A DNA stretch of 21,004 nucleotides, from the NCBI GenBank assembly GCA_015679605.1, contig JAAAVE010000373.1:1-21004 (forward strand). The letters run 5' to 3'. This DNA comes from Podila epigama (Eukaryota > Mortierellomycota > Mortierellomycetes > Mortierellales > Mortierellaceae). The number at the start of each line of letters is the position of its first letter. Position 1 is the first letter of the stretch. Of the stretch, positions 1-15,700 are shown one piece after another. Below the pieces are notes generated by a model, which was not told where the DNA came from, ran no database searches, and saw only the letters and a list, made by a program, of their open reading frames with translations. Both the position numbers and the translations under genes were made by a program.

Positions 1-35
1 AAAAAAAAAAAACACGTTCTATCATTTCCACAAAA

Positions 36-2130
36 ATGGACATAACACCAGACAGATACATGGTAGACGACGTGTTCTCCTCGATATTCTCACAGACTCT
101 GCCCCAACATCAGAAACAAGAGCATCTTCAACTCCAGGAACAGCTCCAGTTCCCATCGGGCATCATTCACATACCACCTTCTTTCCTACCCACCCCTTCC
201 CTCACTCCATCGGCTATCCCTTGCGATGTTCCCTCGCCGCCCCTTCACGTACTCCGCCATGGTCATTGTCCCTCTGGTCTTGTTTCTGATTTATACAGAC
301 ATGTTTTGAGATGAATGAGAAAAAAAAAGGTCAAAGGAAAAACAACGCCTCTCACATCTTGCTACAATCTATTGTCCACACCCCTCCTTGGAAAAAGAGC
401 CAGACCAGTACTTTCCTGGCCACTCGCTTATGGACGATAATCATCTCTTTCTCCAGCATCTCTTGTCAAGTGAATTCAAGTCAGCAGCTGTACCCTTTCC
501 TGTTCAACCCACCATTAGCCCAAGCGATGAGCCTCAACATCCTCCTCCTCTTCCTCCCCAACCACTAAACATGGTCGTCTGCAGCTGTACCAACGGCAGT
601 TGCACGAGTAGCAGCGACACTCTGCCCATTCTCCTCTCCCACATCCCTTGTCTATTTCATCCAGATCCACCACAGTCACGTTTACCGCACCATCATGACT
701 ATTCTCGTCCTCGCCATCATCAACAATGGTACCGTCCTGCACAAGCATCAGACGAATCCTCCGATAGCGACCATCAACAAAGACAGCAGCCTGAAGGTGG
801 TGATGGAGAAGATGAAGTAGAAGATGAAGCAGAGGATGGAGCGATGAATGAGGCAGAAGACGAGACAGAAGAAAGAGATGGCGGAGAGATACAGAGAGAT
901 ACAGAAAAAGAATTACAAAAAGACTCTTTTTCATTATCAACACATCCTTCCTCTCATCATCTTTCTCATCCTCACAACCAAACCAGCCTCCATCGTCGCC
1001 CCATTTCTCATCACACAAATACCTCTCCTCCGAAACAACGGCGCCGATTGTCGCGCGACGAGACCGAGTACTTGCTTGACCGCTTCCATGAGGAAGAGCG
1101 ACCGACAGCAAAGGCACGACAATTGTTCGCCAAGGACTTGAACCTTGATGCAAGAACCATCCAAGTATGGTTCCAGAACCGGAGGGCCAAGATGAGAAAG
1201 GATGCATCCGTTATCCAGAACCTGCGTAGTGTTGATGAATGTGAACAGGATGAAAGTGTTGAGAGCGATGAAGTTGGCGCCGATGACACTGAGAACAATG
1301 CCAATATTGTTCGTAGCCTTGATGATGATGGTGAAGCAACACGAGGACACCGGTCGAGGTCCAAGCAAGGTGACATCGAACATCCGTTTGGGGAAGGAAC
1401 AGAGACATTTCTTGGCTTTGTAGGGTCCCCCTCCAGCATCGACTTTGGCTGCGATGATCATGACGTATCTTGGCTGTCCAAGATGTCCAACACAACGCAG
1501 CAGGATGTTGTCGCATGTGCAAAAAGGAGCAGCAGTGTTGACCTAAATAGTGCATCCACTAGCCAAGCTGGTCGAGAAGATGAAGATGGGAGCCATGTTG
1601 ACTTTGGTAGGCCCTTTTGTGATATTCTCACGATGGCCCTCAAAGGCGACGGCGGGTATTTCGGTCACCACCAAGATGAGGATATGAGTTTCTTGAACGC
1701 GTTTGATGATGGCGGTACTGCGACTTCCATTGTTCTCGCAGGACTAGGCCTTGGAGTTGACTCAGGTTCTTGTGCCTCAGCCCGAGGAATTGACAGTTTT
1801 CATGGAGGTGGACATACTATAGGTACAGCGATGAGCGTTGTAGCCGTGGACAGGGAAGCAGAAGTGGAAAAGGAAATGGACGTGATGATGCGTATGCCAC
1901 CAAAAAGTACTGACAAGAATAACGACATCTCCTCATGTGAAGGAAACGTTCAATGGGTCAGTGGTCACACGGGTCAAAGCATGGTCAACAAAAGCATTGC
2001 AACCAACAACAAGAGCAACAAGACACGTCTTCGTCGTGGAGGTAACAACAACATCAACCATCATCATATCCCTCGCCAGCAAATGTCCCTCACGCTTCAA
2101 CCTGTTGTGGCTTGCTCTGTAGACAGTTAA
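36..2130 (+). CDS. Homeodomain transcription factor (probably two exons)
   Basis: A homeodomain is encoded at about 1033-1200 (KQRRRLSRDE, then helix 3 IQVWFQNRRAKMRK). The WFQNRR signature contacts DNA in the major groove, so the product should be a nuclear sequence-specific regulator; its targets are unknown. The frame holding the domain is open from 319 to the stop at 2130, but its first ATG (430) has a weak context. An ATG at 36 (aaaATGG) opens a coding-like stretch, MDITPDRYMVDDVF onward. Two GT-AG solutions join them in frame: 262-403 (phase 1, 650 aa, homeodomain about residues 286-341) or 249-399 (phase 0, 647 aa). The donors, GTCATT and GTACTC, are not ideal, so the junction is uncertain. 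Before the homeodomain lies an acidic stretch (Glu/Asp-rich, 790-900) and a Ser/His-rich linker; the C-terminal half is Ser/Asp/Asn-rich and looks disordered. The homeodomain is certain; the subfamily is not recognised. Confidence 0.8.
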
Positions 2131-2443
2131 TTAAAAAAATAGAAAAAAAAAGACGCGAATGCAGTCACAATTTACATTTAGCAAACGAAGGGGGGCAAAA
2201 GCAGCGCGTTTTTTTGCCTGCCCTGTCTTTTGACTTGCGTTTTTCTTGTTTGTGTACATCACATCCATCCTCATCTCCATCTCTTTTCTTCATATCTCAT
2301 ATCTCATCCAATCAGCCAGATAGTCAGTCAATCAGACAGGCACTCAGAGCTATAGAGAAGAACACTGGAAAAAAAAGGGGAACCCAAACGCCTGACATCA
2401 CACCGACATCACCTCACCAATCACTCTTAAAGACACAACCATC
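2131..2443 (+). promoter_or_regulatory. MCM3 upstream region with two ACGCG cores
   Basis: This 313-nt spacer lies between the homeobox stop and the MCM3 start. It must hold the 3' end of the first transcript and the promoter and leader of MCM3. ACGCG occurs at 2153-2157 (GACGCGAA) and, on the opposite strand, at 2205-2209 (CGCGT running into poly-T). ACGCG is the core of the MluI cell-cycle box bound by fungal MBF at G1/S genes. The function is inferred: the core is short and also occurs by chance elsewhere in this window. The remainder is pyrimidine-rich, with no clear TATA box. Confidence 0.3.
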
Positions 2444-5864
<3,421 letters not shown>

Positions 5865-6119
5865 AAAACATAAGTCTCTCTCATGGCACCACGTCTAGGC
5901 TCACACACAACACCCACGTATCTACACACACATGCACACGACAATGTTGCAAAACAGCTACACCAATAATATATTCTTCATTTTTTTTTTTTTTTAGTCA
6001 CGCTTATCTTGCTGATGTCGGTTGTTTTTCCTACATGAACCATGAGCCATCAGCCATAAACCATGACCCACCTCATGAAAAGAAAGAAAGAAAAAAAAAT
6101 GTACAAAAAAAGACTAGAA

Positions 6120-8034
6120 TCAAGTAGAAGGTGTCTTGTCGGGGGTACCAGGCGTGCCCGATGCAGGCGTTTCACCCAGGACGGCACTACTAGCAAAGAA
6201 CTTGTACTTGAGCATCAGCGTCAGTACCGCATGCAAGCCAATGACCAAAATCAAAATACTCTTGGACGTCTGAGCCTCGGCGCGAGAGAGGACCGGGTAC
6301 ATATTCCGGACCAAAAACAGACCAGACACACCACCGCCCACAGCCGCCAAACCCCAACGAAGCCAATCCGAAGGCAAGATGGCTAAAACAGCAACAGGGA
6401 TCCAGATAAACAGGCCATATCCATACAAGGCCAGCATTTCGAGCAGATCAGGCTGGCAGCCAAAGTATTTCGTAGCGCCCCAAATCGCTGCTGGTACCAG
6501 GAACGCGTACGTGTATACAGTGCCAAACGCAAAAGTCAACTGGCCAATATCATACGCGTAAGGTTTGGATGCAATATACGCGTTGATGGACTCGACAATC
6601 GACGACGTGACAAACAAGACAAATACCACCGTTGTCGCGATCCAGAATGGGCCTGTCATTGTGGAATCATGATTGCATTTGGAAAAAGAGGTATAAGCAT
6701 TTTGGATACATTACACTTGTTAAGCAGCAAAAGAGAAAAAAAAAATCCAAAAGTGCTCTCGTCTTACCATACAAATCTGGGGAGCCGCCCATGACATGCA
6801 AAAAGTTTTCCTTTGGAAGTACACTTGCCACACATCTTTCCACCACCTAGGGTATGGTTTTTGTAACATATTGTCCGTGACATTTTATCAACATGTCGTT
6901 AGTTTTTTTCTTTCCCATTTCCTTTTTGCTCATTGTTATTACTTTAAACCTCTTTTGTTGTTTTTCCCACGTACCTGAGCAGTGTCGACGTCAAAAAACT
7001 TTGAGTAGTATTCTACTGACCAAATAGGTTTGGCCAACGTCTGTTCCTGAATATTTCTGTGAGGATCAAACGTGCCTGCCACATTGAAACCTATATTTGT
7101 ATTGTTAAGAAATACGAGTAGGGACCATTAGACATTGGTCCTTTTTCCTTGAATACACCATATACATCTACCACCAGAATCCTCCCGAATGATGATAAAA
7201 AATACAAAAAAGTACACAAAGGGATAGGTTGGTTACCTGCTGGTCTTGGTTGCGGTGTACTGGCAGATGAGGACGAAATATTGCCCGAAGCATTGGGTGA
7301 ATCAGAAGAGGAAGCAAAGCCTGGAATATCACCGAGCAAAGGTTATTCGTTAGAACAAAAAAAGAAAAAAAAAGTAAGAGCGCCTCTACAATTGAGAAGT
7401 CTCTCTTCTCGCTAACCGCCACTCTAGAGAAATCGCAAAAAAAGGAACTGTAGTCTTTTCACGTCATCCTTGCTTTTCCTTCCTTATTTTCCTGCCCTTT
7501 CCTTCCTTGCATCCTTAATGATTCTTTTGCAGTGATGTACAAAAAGTGTCTTTCTTTTCTGTCCTTGACATGACATATCACCGCTTGAGCAAGGAAATAG
7601 ATAACAACCTACTTTGGAATTGGAGCTAGTTCAAGGCATAATAAAAAGGAAAATGTTGGTCAAAAAGCAGGGGATATAAAAAAAAAAAAAAAGTCTTGGC
7701 GTTTTATTGTTCGTATCTCCTTTGACATGACAAACTGGGCTCCTGAGTTTTGGTACATTCATTCATTCACCCGTGGCACGTAACATGACATGCGCAAAAC
7801 CAAAAACGCCAACACACATTGCTTGTTGGCTATTTTTTTCATCCAGACAAGAGATCTCGGTCCATGCAAAATAAAAATTCTCCCCATTCTTTTGTCGTTC
7901 CTTGCAGTGCATTTCACACATTTCCTTTGAGTCCCTGCCTCGAAAACTCGAACTGGAACAAACAAAAAAGAGGACAAAACTGTTACCTCGTCATCGTCAA
8001 TCTCAATAGCGCTGTATGCGCCTTTTTGTGCCAT
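6120..8034 (-). CDS. YIPF1/2: YIPF1/YIPF2-like Yip1-domain Golgi membrane protein (six exons, 290 aa)
   Basis: Yip1-domain proteins are five-pass membrane proteins of the ER-Golgi system that associate with Rab/Ypt GTPases. Minus-strand exons: 8034-7987, 7625-7613 (13 nt), 7320-7237, 7090-6975, 6846-6768 and 6652-6120. All junctions are GT-AG with matching phases. The acidic N terminus ends in DDDE and is followed by LQFQSF. Next comes a Ser/Pro-rich linker, then the family core WSVEYYSKFFDVDTAQVV and SPDLYGPFWI. About five hydrophobic helices follow, starting near FWIATTVVFVLFV and ending near ILILVIGLHAVLTLML, with a short cytosolic Thr/Pro tail. FFDVDT and PDLYGPFW are what I recall of the YIPF1/2 branch (yeast Yip5 may be the counterpart). 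The gene lies downstream of DPH1 on the same strand with a 178-nt spacer, and converges on MCM3 255 nt away. Only the orthology label, not the family, is in doubt. Confidence 0.92.
7613..7625 (-). other. 13-nt microexon of the YIPF1/2-like gene
   Basis: On the minus strand the 13 bases lie between ..GAACTAG and GTAGGTTG, so both splice sites are intact. It is the only exon I found that links exon 1 (phase 0 end) to exon 3 (phase 1 start, after ..ATTCCAG), because 13 is 1 mod 3. It encodes LQFQ plus the first base of a Ser codon, giving DDDE-LQFQ-S. This matches the short L-x-F-x-x-F motif I recall near the N terminus of animal YIPF1/2. The flanking introns are 361 and 292 nt, the longest in the gene. 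No transcript data were available. Confidence 0.75.
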
Positions 8035-8212
8035 GGTACTATATTCCTTGCTTTCGTGCTAAGTGGTGCTCCAGAAAGTGTGTGAAGGTATAGTGGTTTC
8101 GCTGGTGAACAAGGCTGGTGCTTGGGGGAATGAATGTGTAGAGGGAATGACATTATCTACTAGTGCCACGACATTGATTTTTTTTCACCACTCTAAATTG
8201 AAGCACGTGACT

Positions 8213-10126
8213 TTATTCTACAGCTGGTGTGGTGGCCTTGACATTGGCCTTGGATTTCAAACCACGCGCTACGCCAGCTCCAGCTGTCTTCTTTCGGATA
8301 TTCCGTCCATGGTTCACAGTCCAAGGGCCAAGCGAATCATTCGAGTAGAAATCCATAGGATACACCTCTTGCCATGCAACAGACTCAAACACTACGGAAG
8401 CCTCATAAGGTGTCAACAGTGGTTTCGTGAACGCATACCCCCAATCAATCGACAACCGTGGACATGCAATCTGGATAAACGCGTCCATATCCTCAAACAT
8501 GGCCAACTTTCCAGGAAAGATTTCAGACAGCAAGATAATGGTATAATCGCATCCTCGTTCCTTCAGTTTCATCTCCATGTGCTGGATTGTTGTTTTTGAA
8601 TGGGCATTTTTCCGCAAGTGAAGAAGGATACAGAAAAAAAAAAGAGAAATGTTAGAGCGAGTAAACAAATGTGTAAAAGAACCTTCATAACAATTCTCTC
8701 TTGCTCTTCTCCCTTCTCCCCATTCCCTTACCTCTAGAATGGATGTGCTGCCCTGTCGACCCAGAGTTCCCAGAATAAGTCCAAACCGCTTCGCCTTCTT
8801 GGCTGTCTCAATCGCATGTTTTCGCAAGGAATGCATGTCCTGATGATCATACCGTTCCCGTGTAAACTTTTTATCATAAGGATCGTACCGGAATGCTGCC
8901 AATTCCGGGTTGTGAATCATAATCGACTCTAAATGAAATCGTCCGTCGCCAACAAAGATCAATGCATCCTCGTCCTTTGGTAATTGAGGCGATGTACAAC
9001 CAAGAATCTCGGCCGGTGAAAGTGGTTTCGCCTGTGGTACATTCAATACATAATCCACTTCCAGTTCCCGTCGCGCCGCTTGGATGGCTTGCACAAACTG
9101 GATGACACCCACAAGCACGAGTTTTGAGCCTTTTTCAAAGTTCTTTCGGACTGTTGCTATAAAATGTTGAACATCGATCCCAATATCCACAAACACGTAA
9201 AGCGTCTTGATAGTTGTAACGTCCACCGGAACTAGTTATATAGAGGGGGGTCGGGTTAGGTTAAGACTCTGTGCTTTCACGCAAGTAAAGAAAATGAAAA
9301 AGAGGCACATTCAACATACCAAGACAACTATGACCATAATGAACCATAAAGTCACATCCAAGTGCCACGGCAGTAAAGTCGTCAATACAACATGCGCCGT
9401 AGGTAACATCTCCCATGACCAACGTCTCCACGCCACAAAACTTTTCCAAAATATCCGAGATTGTACAGGCAAAGATCAAAAGACCTTCTGGGAATTGCAA
9501 CGCAACTATTATCAGTTTTTACCAAAGTATGAGGGGTGAGTATCTGTATGAATGTGTTTGTGTGAAGAGGAAAGAAATTTCTTCCGTCAATAGCCTTTGT
9601 TTTTAAACCTTTACCTTTCTTTGCTTCAGCTTTGCGAACACTCCATACCGTCTTGTGGATCTCAAAGCTATAGTTTGATGGTAACTGCTCGATGGCCAGG
9701 TTGAGTTTAGCATCGTTCAAAATGTCGTCGGGGATCTGGTTGGCAACTCTTGGTCTACTGGTCCCTGAACTCTTTGATGCTATATTTCAAATGAAAAAAG
9801 ATAACGCACCCAGAAAGTAAAAGGTGTGAGCAAGTGTTCACAAGGAAAAACTCAATCTCTTCTCTTCTCTTCTCTCCTTCTCTTTCTCACACACACATTC
9901 AATTGTAACTTTATCTCCCTTTCCTGCTTTCATTCATACCATCACGAATGGCAACTGCCGAGTCCTCAATGCCTGTGGTGTCAGTCGAGCCTTCGGCAAG
10001 TTGTTGCTTCCTTGCTTTGCCAACAAATCTCTTTTTTGGTTTCCCTGAGGCAGTGACCTGAGGTGAATGTGTCTCAGTTGTATGTGCGTCTATTGAATGC
10101 GTCTCTGTTGGTGATGAAGTTGCCAT
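8213..10126 (-). CDS. DPH1: Diphthamide biosynthesis enzyme DPH1 (five exons, 468 aa)
   Basis: With DPH2, DPH1 forms the radical-SAM-like iron-sulfur enzyme that transfers the 3-amino-3-carboxypropyl group of SAM to the target histidine of eEF2, the first step of diphthamide synthesis in the cytosol. Minus-strand exons: 10126-9940, 9779-9615, 9505-9320, 9231-8732 and 8581-8213. All junctions are GT-AG, in phase, and bridge conserved blocks ([34 protein letters not shown]). The [4Fe-4S] cysteine sites appear as YGACC (C156/C157), LGCTSP (C258) and [10 protein letters not shown] (C386). [26 protein letters not shown] and [19 protein letters not shown] are DPH1-type and argue against DPH2. The start at 10126 has a strong context (ACCATGG); an in-frame ATG at 10216 would add 30 residues. 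The basic N terminus ([13 protein letters not shown]) is usual. It is divergent from RIO2. Confidence 0.96.
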
Positions 10127-10460
10127 GGTTGTTGTTTCTTTGTGTTTTCTGTGTGGGGGTAAAGTGTGAGAAAGGTGTTTTTTGTGGGCGTCTTTTGCGC
10201 AGACAGGGAGACACATTTCAGCAGTCACTTTCAAGCCACCCAAACAAACACCCTTTACTTTTTTTTTTTTTTTTNNNNNNNNNNCAACGGTTCAAGAGGT
10301 CATCTCACTCCATTCATTCATCACTGTCCTCCATTCGACTTGTTAACAAGAACAAATTGAAACAAAGAAGCATCTCGCAGGGCAACAACTCTTATTGATA
10401 AGCGCACCAAAAAAATAACATCAACAACAACAGCAAAAACATTAATACTATCAACACATT
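10127..10460. promoter_or_regulatory. Bidirectional DPH1/RIO2 spacer
   Basis: The 334-nt spacer, plus a gap of unknown true length, separates the divergent starts of DPH1 and RIO2 and must contain both promoters. It holds a poly-T run that ends directly in ten Ns, then an AT-rich, CAA-repetitive leader before RIO2. No TATA box or recognised ribosome-biogenesis element is visible in the bases present. Confidence 0.55.
10275..10284. other. Assembly gap (10 N)
   Basis: Ten undetermined bases follow a run of about 16 T. The gap probably marks collapse at a homopolymer, and its real size is unknown. It lies in the DPH1/RIO2 promoter spacer and breaks no coding exon. Confidence 0.99.
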
Positions 10461-12490
<2,030 letters not shown>

Positions 12491-12742
12491 AAGGAACACA
12501 TACAATATACATTTTGCATTTTTTTTACTTTTACTTTTCTATATTCTTGGTTGTTCTATAACAATGATTTGTGTAGTTCTAAATGTTCTTATTGACAAAA
12601 AAAAGCAATGCAAGGAAATGGAGAGAGAACGAAAGAATAGAATGAAAACTTAGCAAAAAAAATCATAGCGTAACGGAGGAGGAACATAAAAAAAAGAAGT
12701 AACGCGTCAAGGCCATCTGATACGCCCAAAAGATAAAAAGAC

Positions 12743-15700
12743 CTATTTCAACCAAGGCTGTTTGTCTTTCCCAGGCCACAGACTAACCCACCATGACTTT
12801 GGCTTGACACCTCTTCCGTGATGATAGGCATTGCTTTGTTGCTCATCACGTCCTGCTTCCCAGGTTGAACATGTGGACATACACTGAGTTGTTGACATTT
12901 GGGTCGTCCGAGGTATGTTGGAAGAAGTTGACTCTGATGGCGTAAACGATTTGGTTGGCAGTGAGATAGAGGAAACCGAGAACCGGTTACCTTGATACCG
13001 CGCCCGCTGGAACTGTCGCAATGGCGCCACGGCCGGCAATGGTAACACAGATGATTTATCCAAAGATGGAGAGATCGTCTGCTGGGCTTGTCGTGTCCAT
13101 GACTGTTCAGTGGGACACGGGAAAGAAGGAGGAGACGAGGAAGGAGAATAAGAAGAAGAAAAGACGTTGACAAATATCGGCGACATCCTTTGCAAAGGCG
13201 CGTTATCATCACGGTCATCATGCTTGTCCAAAGGTTCGGGTTGCTGAAGTCCTTCATGGCAAAAGCGATGCAATTGATGACTGGAATGATTGACCACACT
13301 GGCACCAAGTACCATGTTGGTCGAGGAGCGGTTTTTCCATCGTCCGCCAGACACACGCCGAGAGGATGGACCTAACTCTTGCTCTGTAGCTCGAGGAGTC
13401 TTGCTTCGGCCCAATATGCTCGATGGCAAATCTGTCAATGACAATGAAGAAAGCGACAAGGACGGCATTGAAGACAAAAACCCAGGTCTACGAAAGACTG
13501 GAAGCAATGGACGAGTAGGCGATGATAACGACGACAGCGATAACGACGACGACGTTGATGTCGAGGACACTGACGATGACGAAGGCAAGAATGCGTATTC
13601 CTTGTCGAGCTCTGGATTAGTGATGGTCGTTGAGTTCTGCGCCCATCCATCATTGTCGACAGGCAACTCTTTCTCGGCTTTGCGTTGACCGTTATCTGAC
13701 TCTTCTGACAACTGTTGCTGCTGTTGCGGCTGCTGCTCTTGCTGTTGCGGCTGTACCGCTGGTTGTGGCAACCCTTCGTCCTCTAAATGACTAATGTCAA
13801 AGTGAAAGCTAATGTAGCTCTGGTTCTGATGCCGATGCGCCCGGAACTTTTCTTTTTCACACAAGGATACAACCTGCTTTGGCTGCAGTGTTGGGTCCTT
13901 TGATAGAATACATCGATCAATCCCATTTCGCCTTGTCATCTTTGTCGTCGTTGTTGTTGCTGTCGTCATTGTCTGCGGCGTATGCTGTTGCCCAAGTTGT
14001 TGTTCTTGTCCATATGAATATTGCTGATGGCCTACTATGCCTGGCCCCATCATCGGCAGCTTTGTCATCAACATCTTGTCCATTTCTCCAAGGCTACATG
14101 ACCGGCGTCGGCTGGAGGTACTTGTGGATACCGCGGTTCTGGTCATGGTCGTCGTCGTCGACGCTGCTGTAGTGGGATGGACTTGGAGACAAGGTGATGA
14201 AGCTGAGGCGCCGGCATTATATCTCAGTAACCCATACTTTGGCATTGCACTGACTGCAGCAACTGTCGCCGTGGTTGCCATTCCAGTAGCAGTGACATTT
14301 TGTCTAGACTGGTCCTGACCACGTCCCGACATTGTCAATGTTGTAGAGGATGATGAGGATGGCACGCTTGGCCCTGACGATGTATGTCTATGATACCCTA
14401 ATGGCGCCGAATTGCTCCTCGGGCGAGAGCCTTGTCCAGTATGCTGCTCAATCACTCGCTGGACCACGCGAGGAATCAAACGTCTTGACGGCAACAAGGG
14501 TGGCACCGACTTCTTTTGAGGCCCTGATAGACCAATAGACGGAGTAGATGCTGTACCCGTTCTCATCTGTCCATTAGACGCGTACAAAGTATGTCCACGT
14601 CTTGCTCGAGTCGCTCCTAGAACTGAATGTGGTTGCTCAGGTGTCGTGTCTTCCATCACTTTAGGACCTCCTCTTTTCAGCTTTAGCTTGGATGCCCACG
14701 ACGAGGGCGCTGACAACAAAGGTAAAGACGATGAGGTTGTCGATCCTGCTGCTGATGATGATGTTGATGAGGAAGAGGATGATAATGACCCTGATACTTT
14801 AGATAGATGCTCATTGTTGGACTTTGAGACAATGAGTGAGCGCAATGTAGTAGCGGACAAGATTGAAGAACGCTTCGACACTCGCTTTGACTCCTTGCCT
14901 AGACCATTCTTGTCGCTCTGGGTCAGAAATGGTGATACAATATGATCCTGCTGGCTTGGTAGACCCGGAAGGTTTTTGTGGTATCGGTACTCTCCAAGGC
15001 TGCTAATACCACTACAACCACCACCTGTACAACATTCCCCATTATGCGCCCCACAATCACTGCTGTGCAACATTGCTGAATGTACTGGACTAATGGGTGC
15101 TGTGTGGCGCTTTGCAACGCCAAGAAACGACTTTTGTTGCTTAGTCTGTTTGTCGTTGTTGTTCTTGGACAGCCATTGGAATGAGAACCGTCGACCAACC
15201 ATTGTCCTTGGAGGTTGCTGCAACGACGAGGCCGACGATGCCATGTCTTTGGCTGGTATCGTGGTCGTTGTCGCCACAGTTGCCATAGTAGGCGTCGTTG
15301 ACATGGCTGATGTTGAAAACGTGGCGAGACAAGGTGATGAGGACGAATACATGTGGTTGCCCGTGATACTGGATGCTCGCGGCTCAGGCGTCGGGGTCCA
15401 AGCAAAGAGTGGCAAAGACGGTTCGGGAGTACTTGCACCAAACTCCATGTTGTGCTCCTTGCTGTTGCACGTCGAGGCACATGTGTCAGCGCAATTGTCT
15501 GAAAAGTTGGATAATTTCAAGTATGGATTAAAGCCATACTGAATAGAATCTGAATCTGAATCTGTGATGTGCTTTCTAGGATACATTGGCTCAGGTCCGC
15601 GCCTTGGGCTTGGCGAACTAGCAACACTGGGATAGAAGCAGGGAGCCAATGGCTGGTTGGAAGACGTGGACACTGAACAGGACGAGGAAGAGAACGCAGA

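Noticed and set aside
515-1207. 230-codon open frame antisense to the homeodomain gene
   Set aside because: It is a mirror of the Asp/Glu/Ser/His-rich sense sequence and overlaps the unambiguous homeodomain exon. The peptide has Leu/His runs typical of antisense reading.
937-1461. Further antisense open frames across the homeodomain
   Set aside because: They overlap the conserved WFQNRRAK helix on the other strand, with no start context or family resemblance.
7149-7415. Plus-strand open frame within the YIPF1/2-like gene
   Set aside because: It lies over exon 3 and introns of the minus-strand gene; it ends in poly-Lys and has no independent support.
8063-8599. 178-codon plus-strand open frame over the DPH1 3' end
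   Set aside because: It overlaps the conserved last exon of DPH1 on the other strand and resembles no family.
9853-9883. CT-rich mirror-like tract (TCTTCTCTTCTC)
   Set aside because: It lies inside DPH1 intron 1 and is ordinary low-complexity intron sequence.
13290-15542. Several plus-strand open frames of 60-190 codons within the Ser-rich gene
   Set aside because: They are complements of Ser/Thr/Gln triplet tracts. The minus frame is open for over 1100 codons and carries a consistent intron, so these are shadows.
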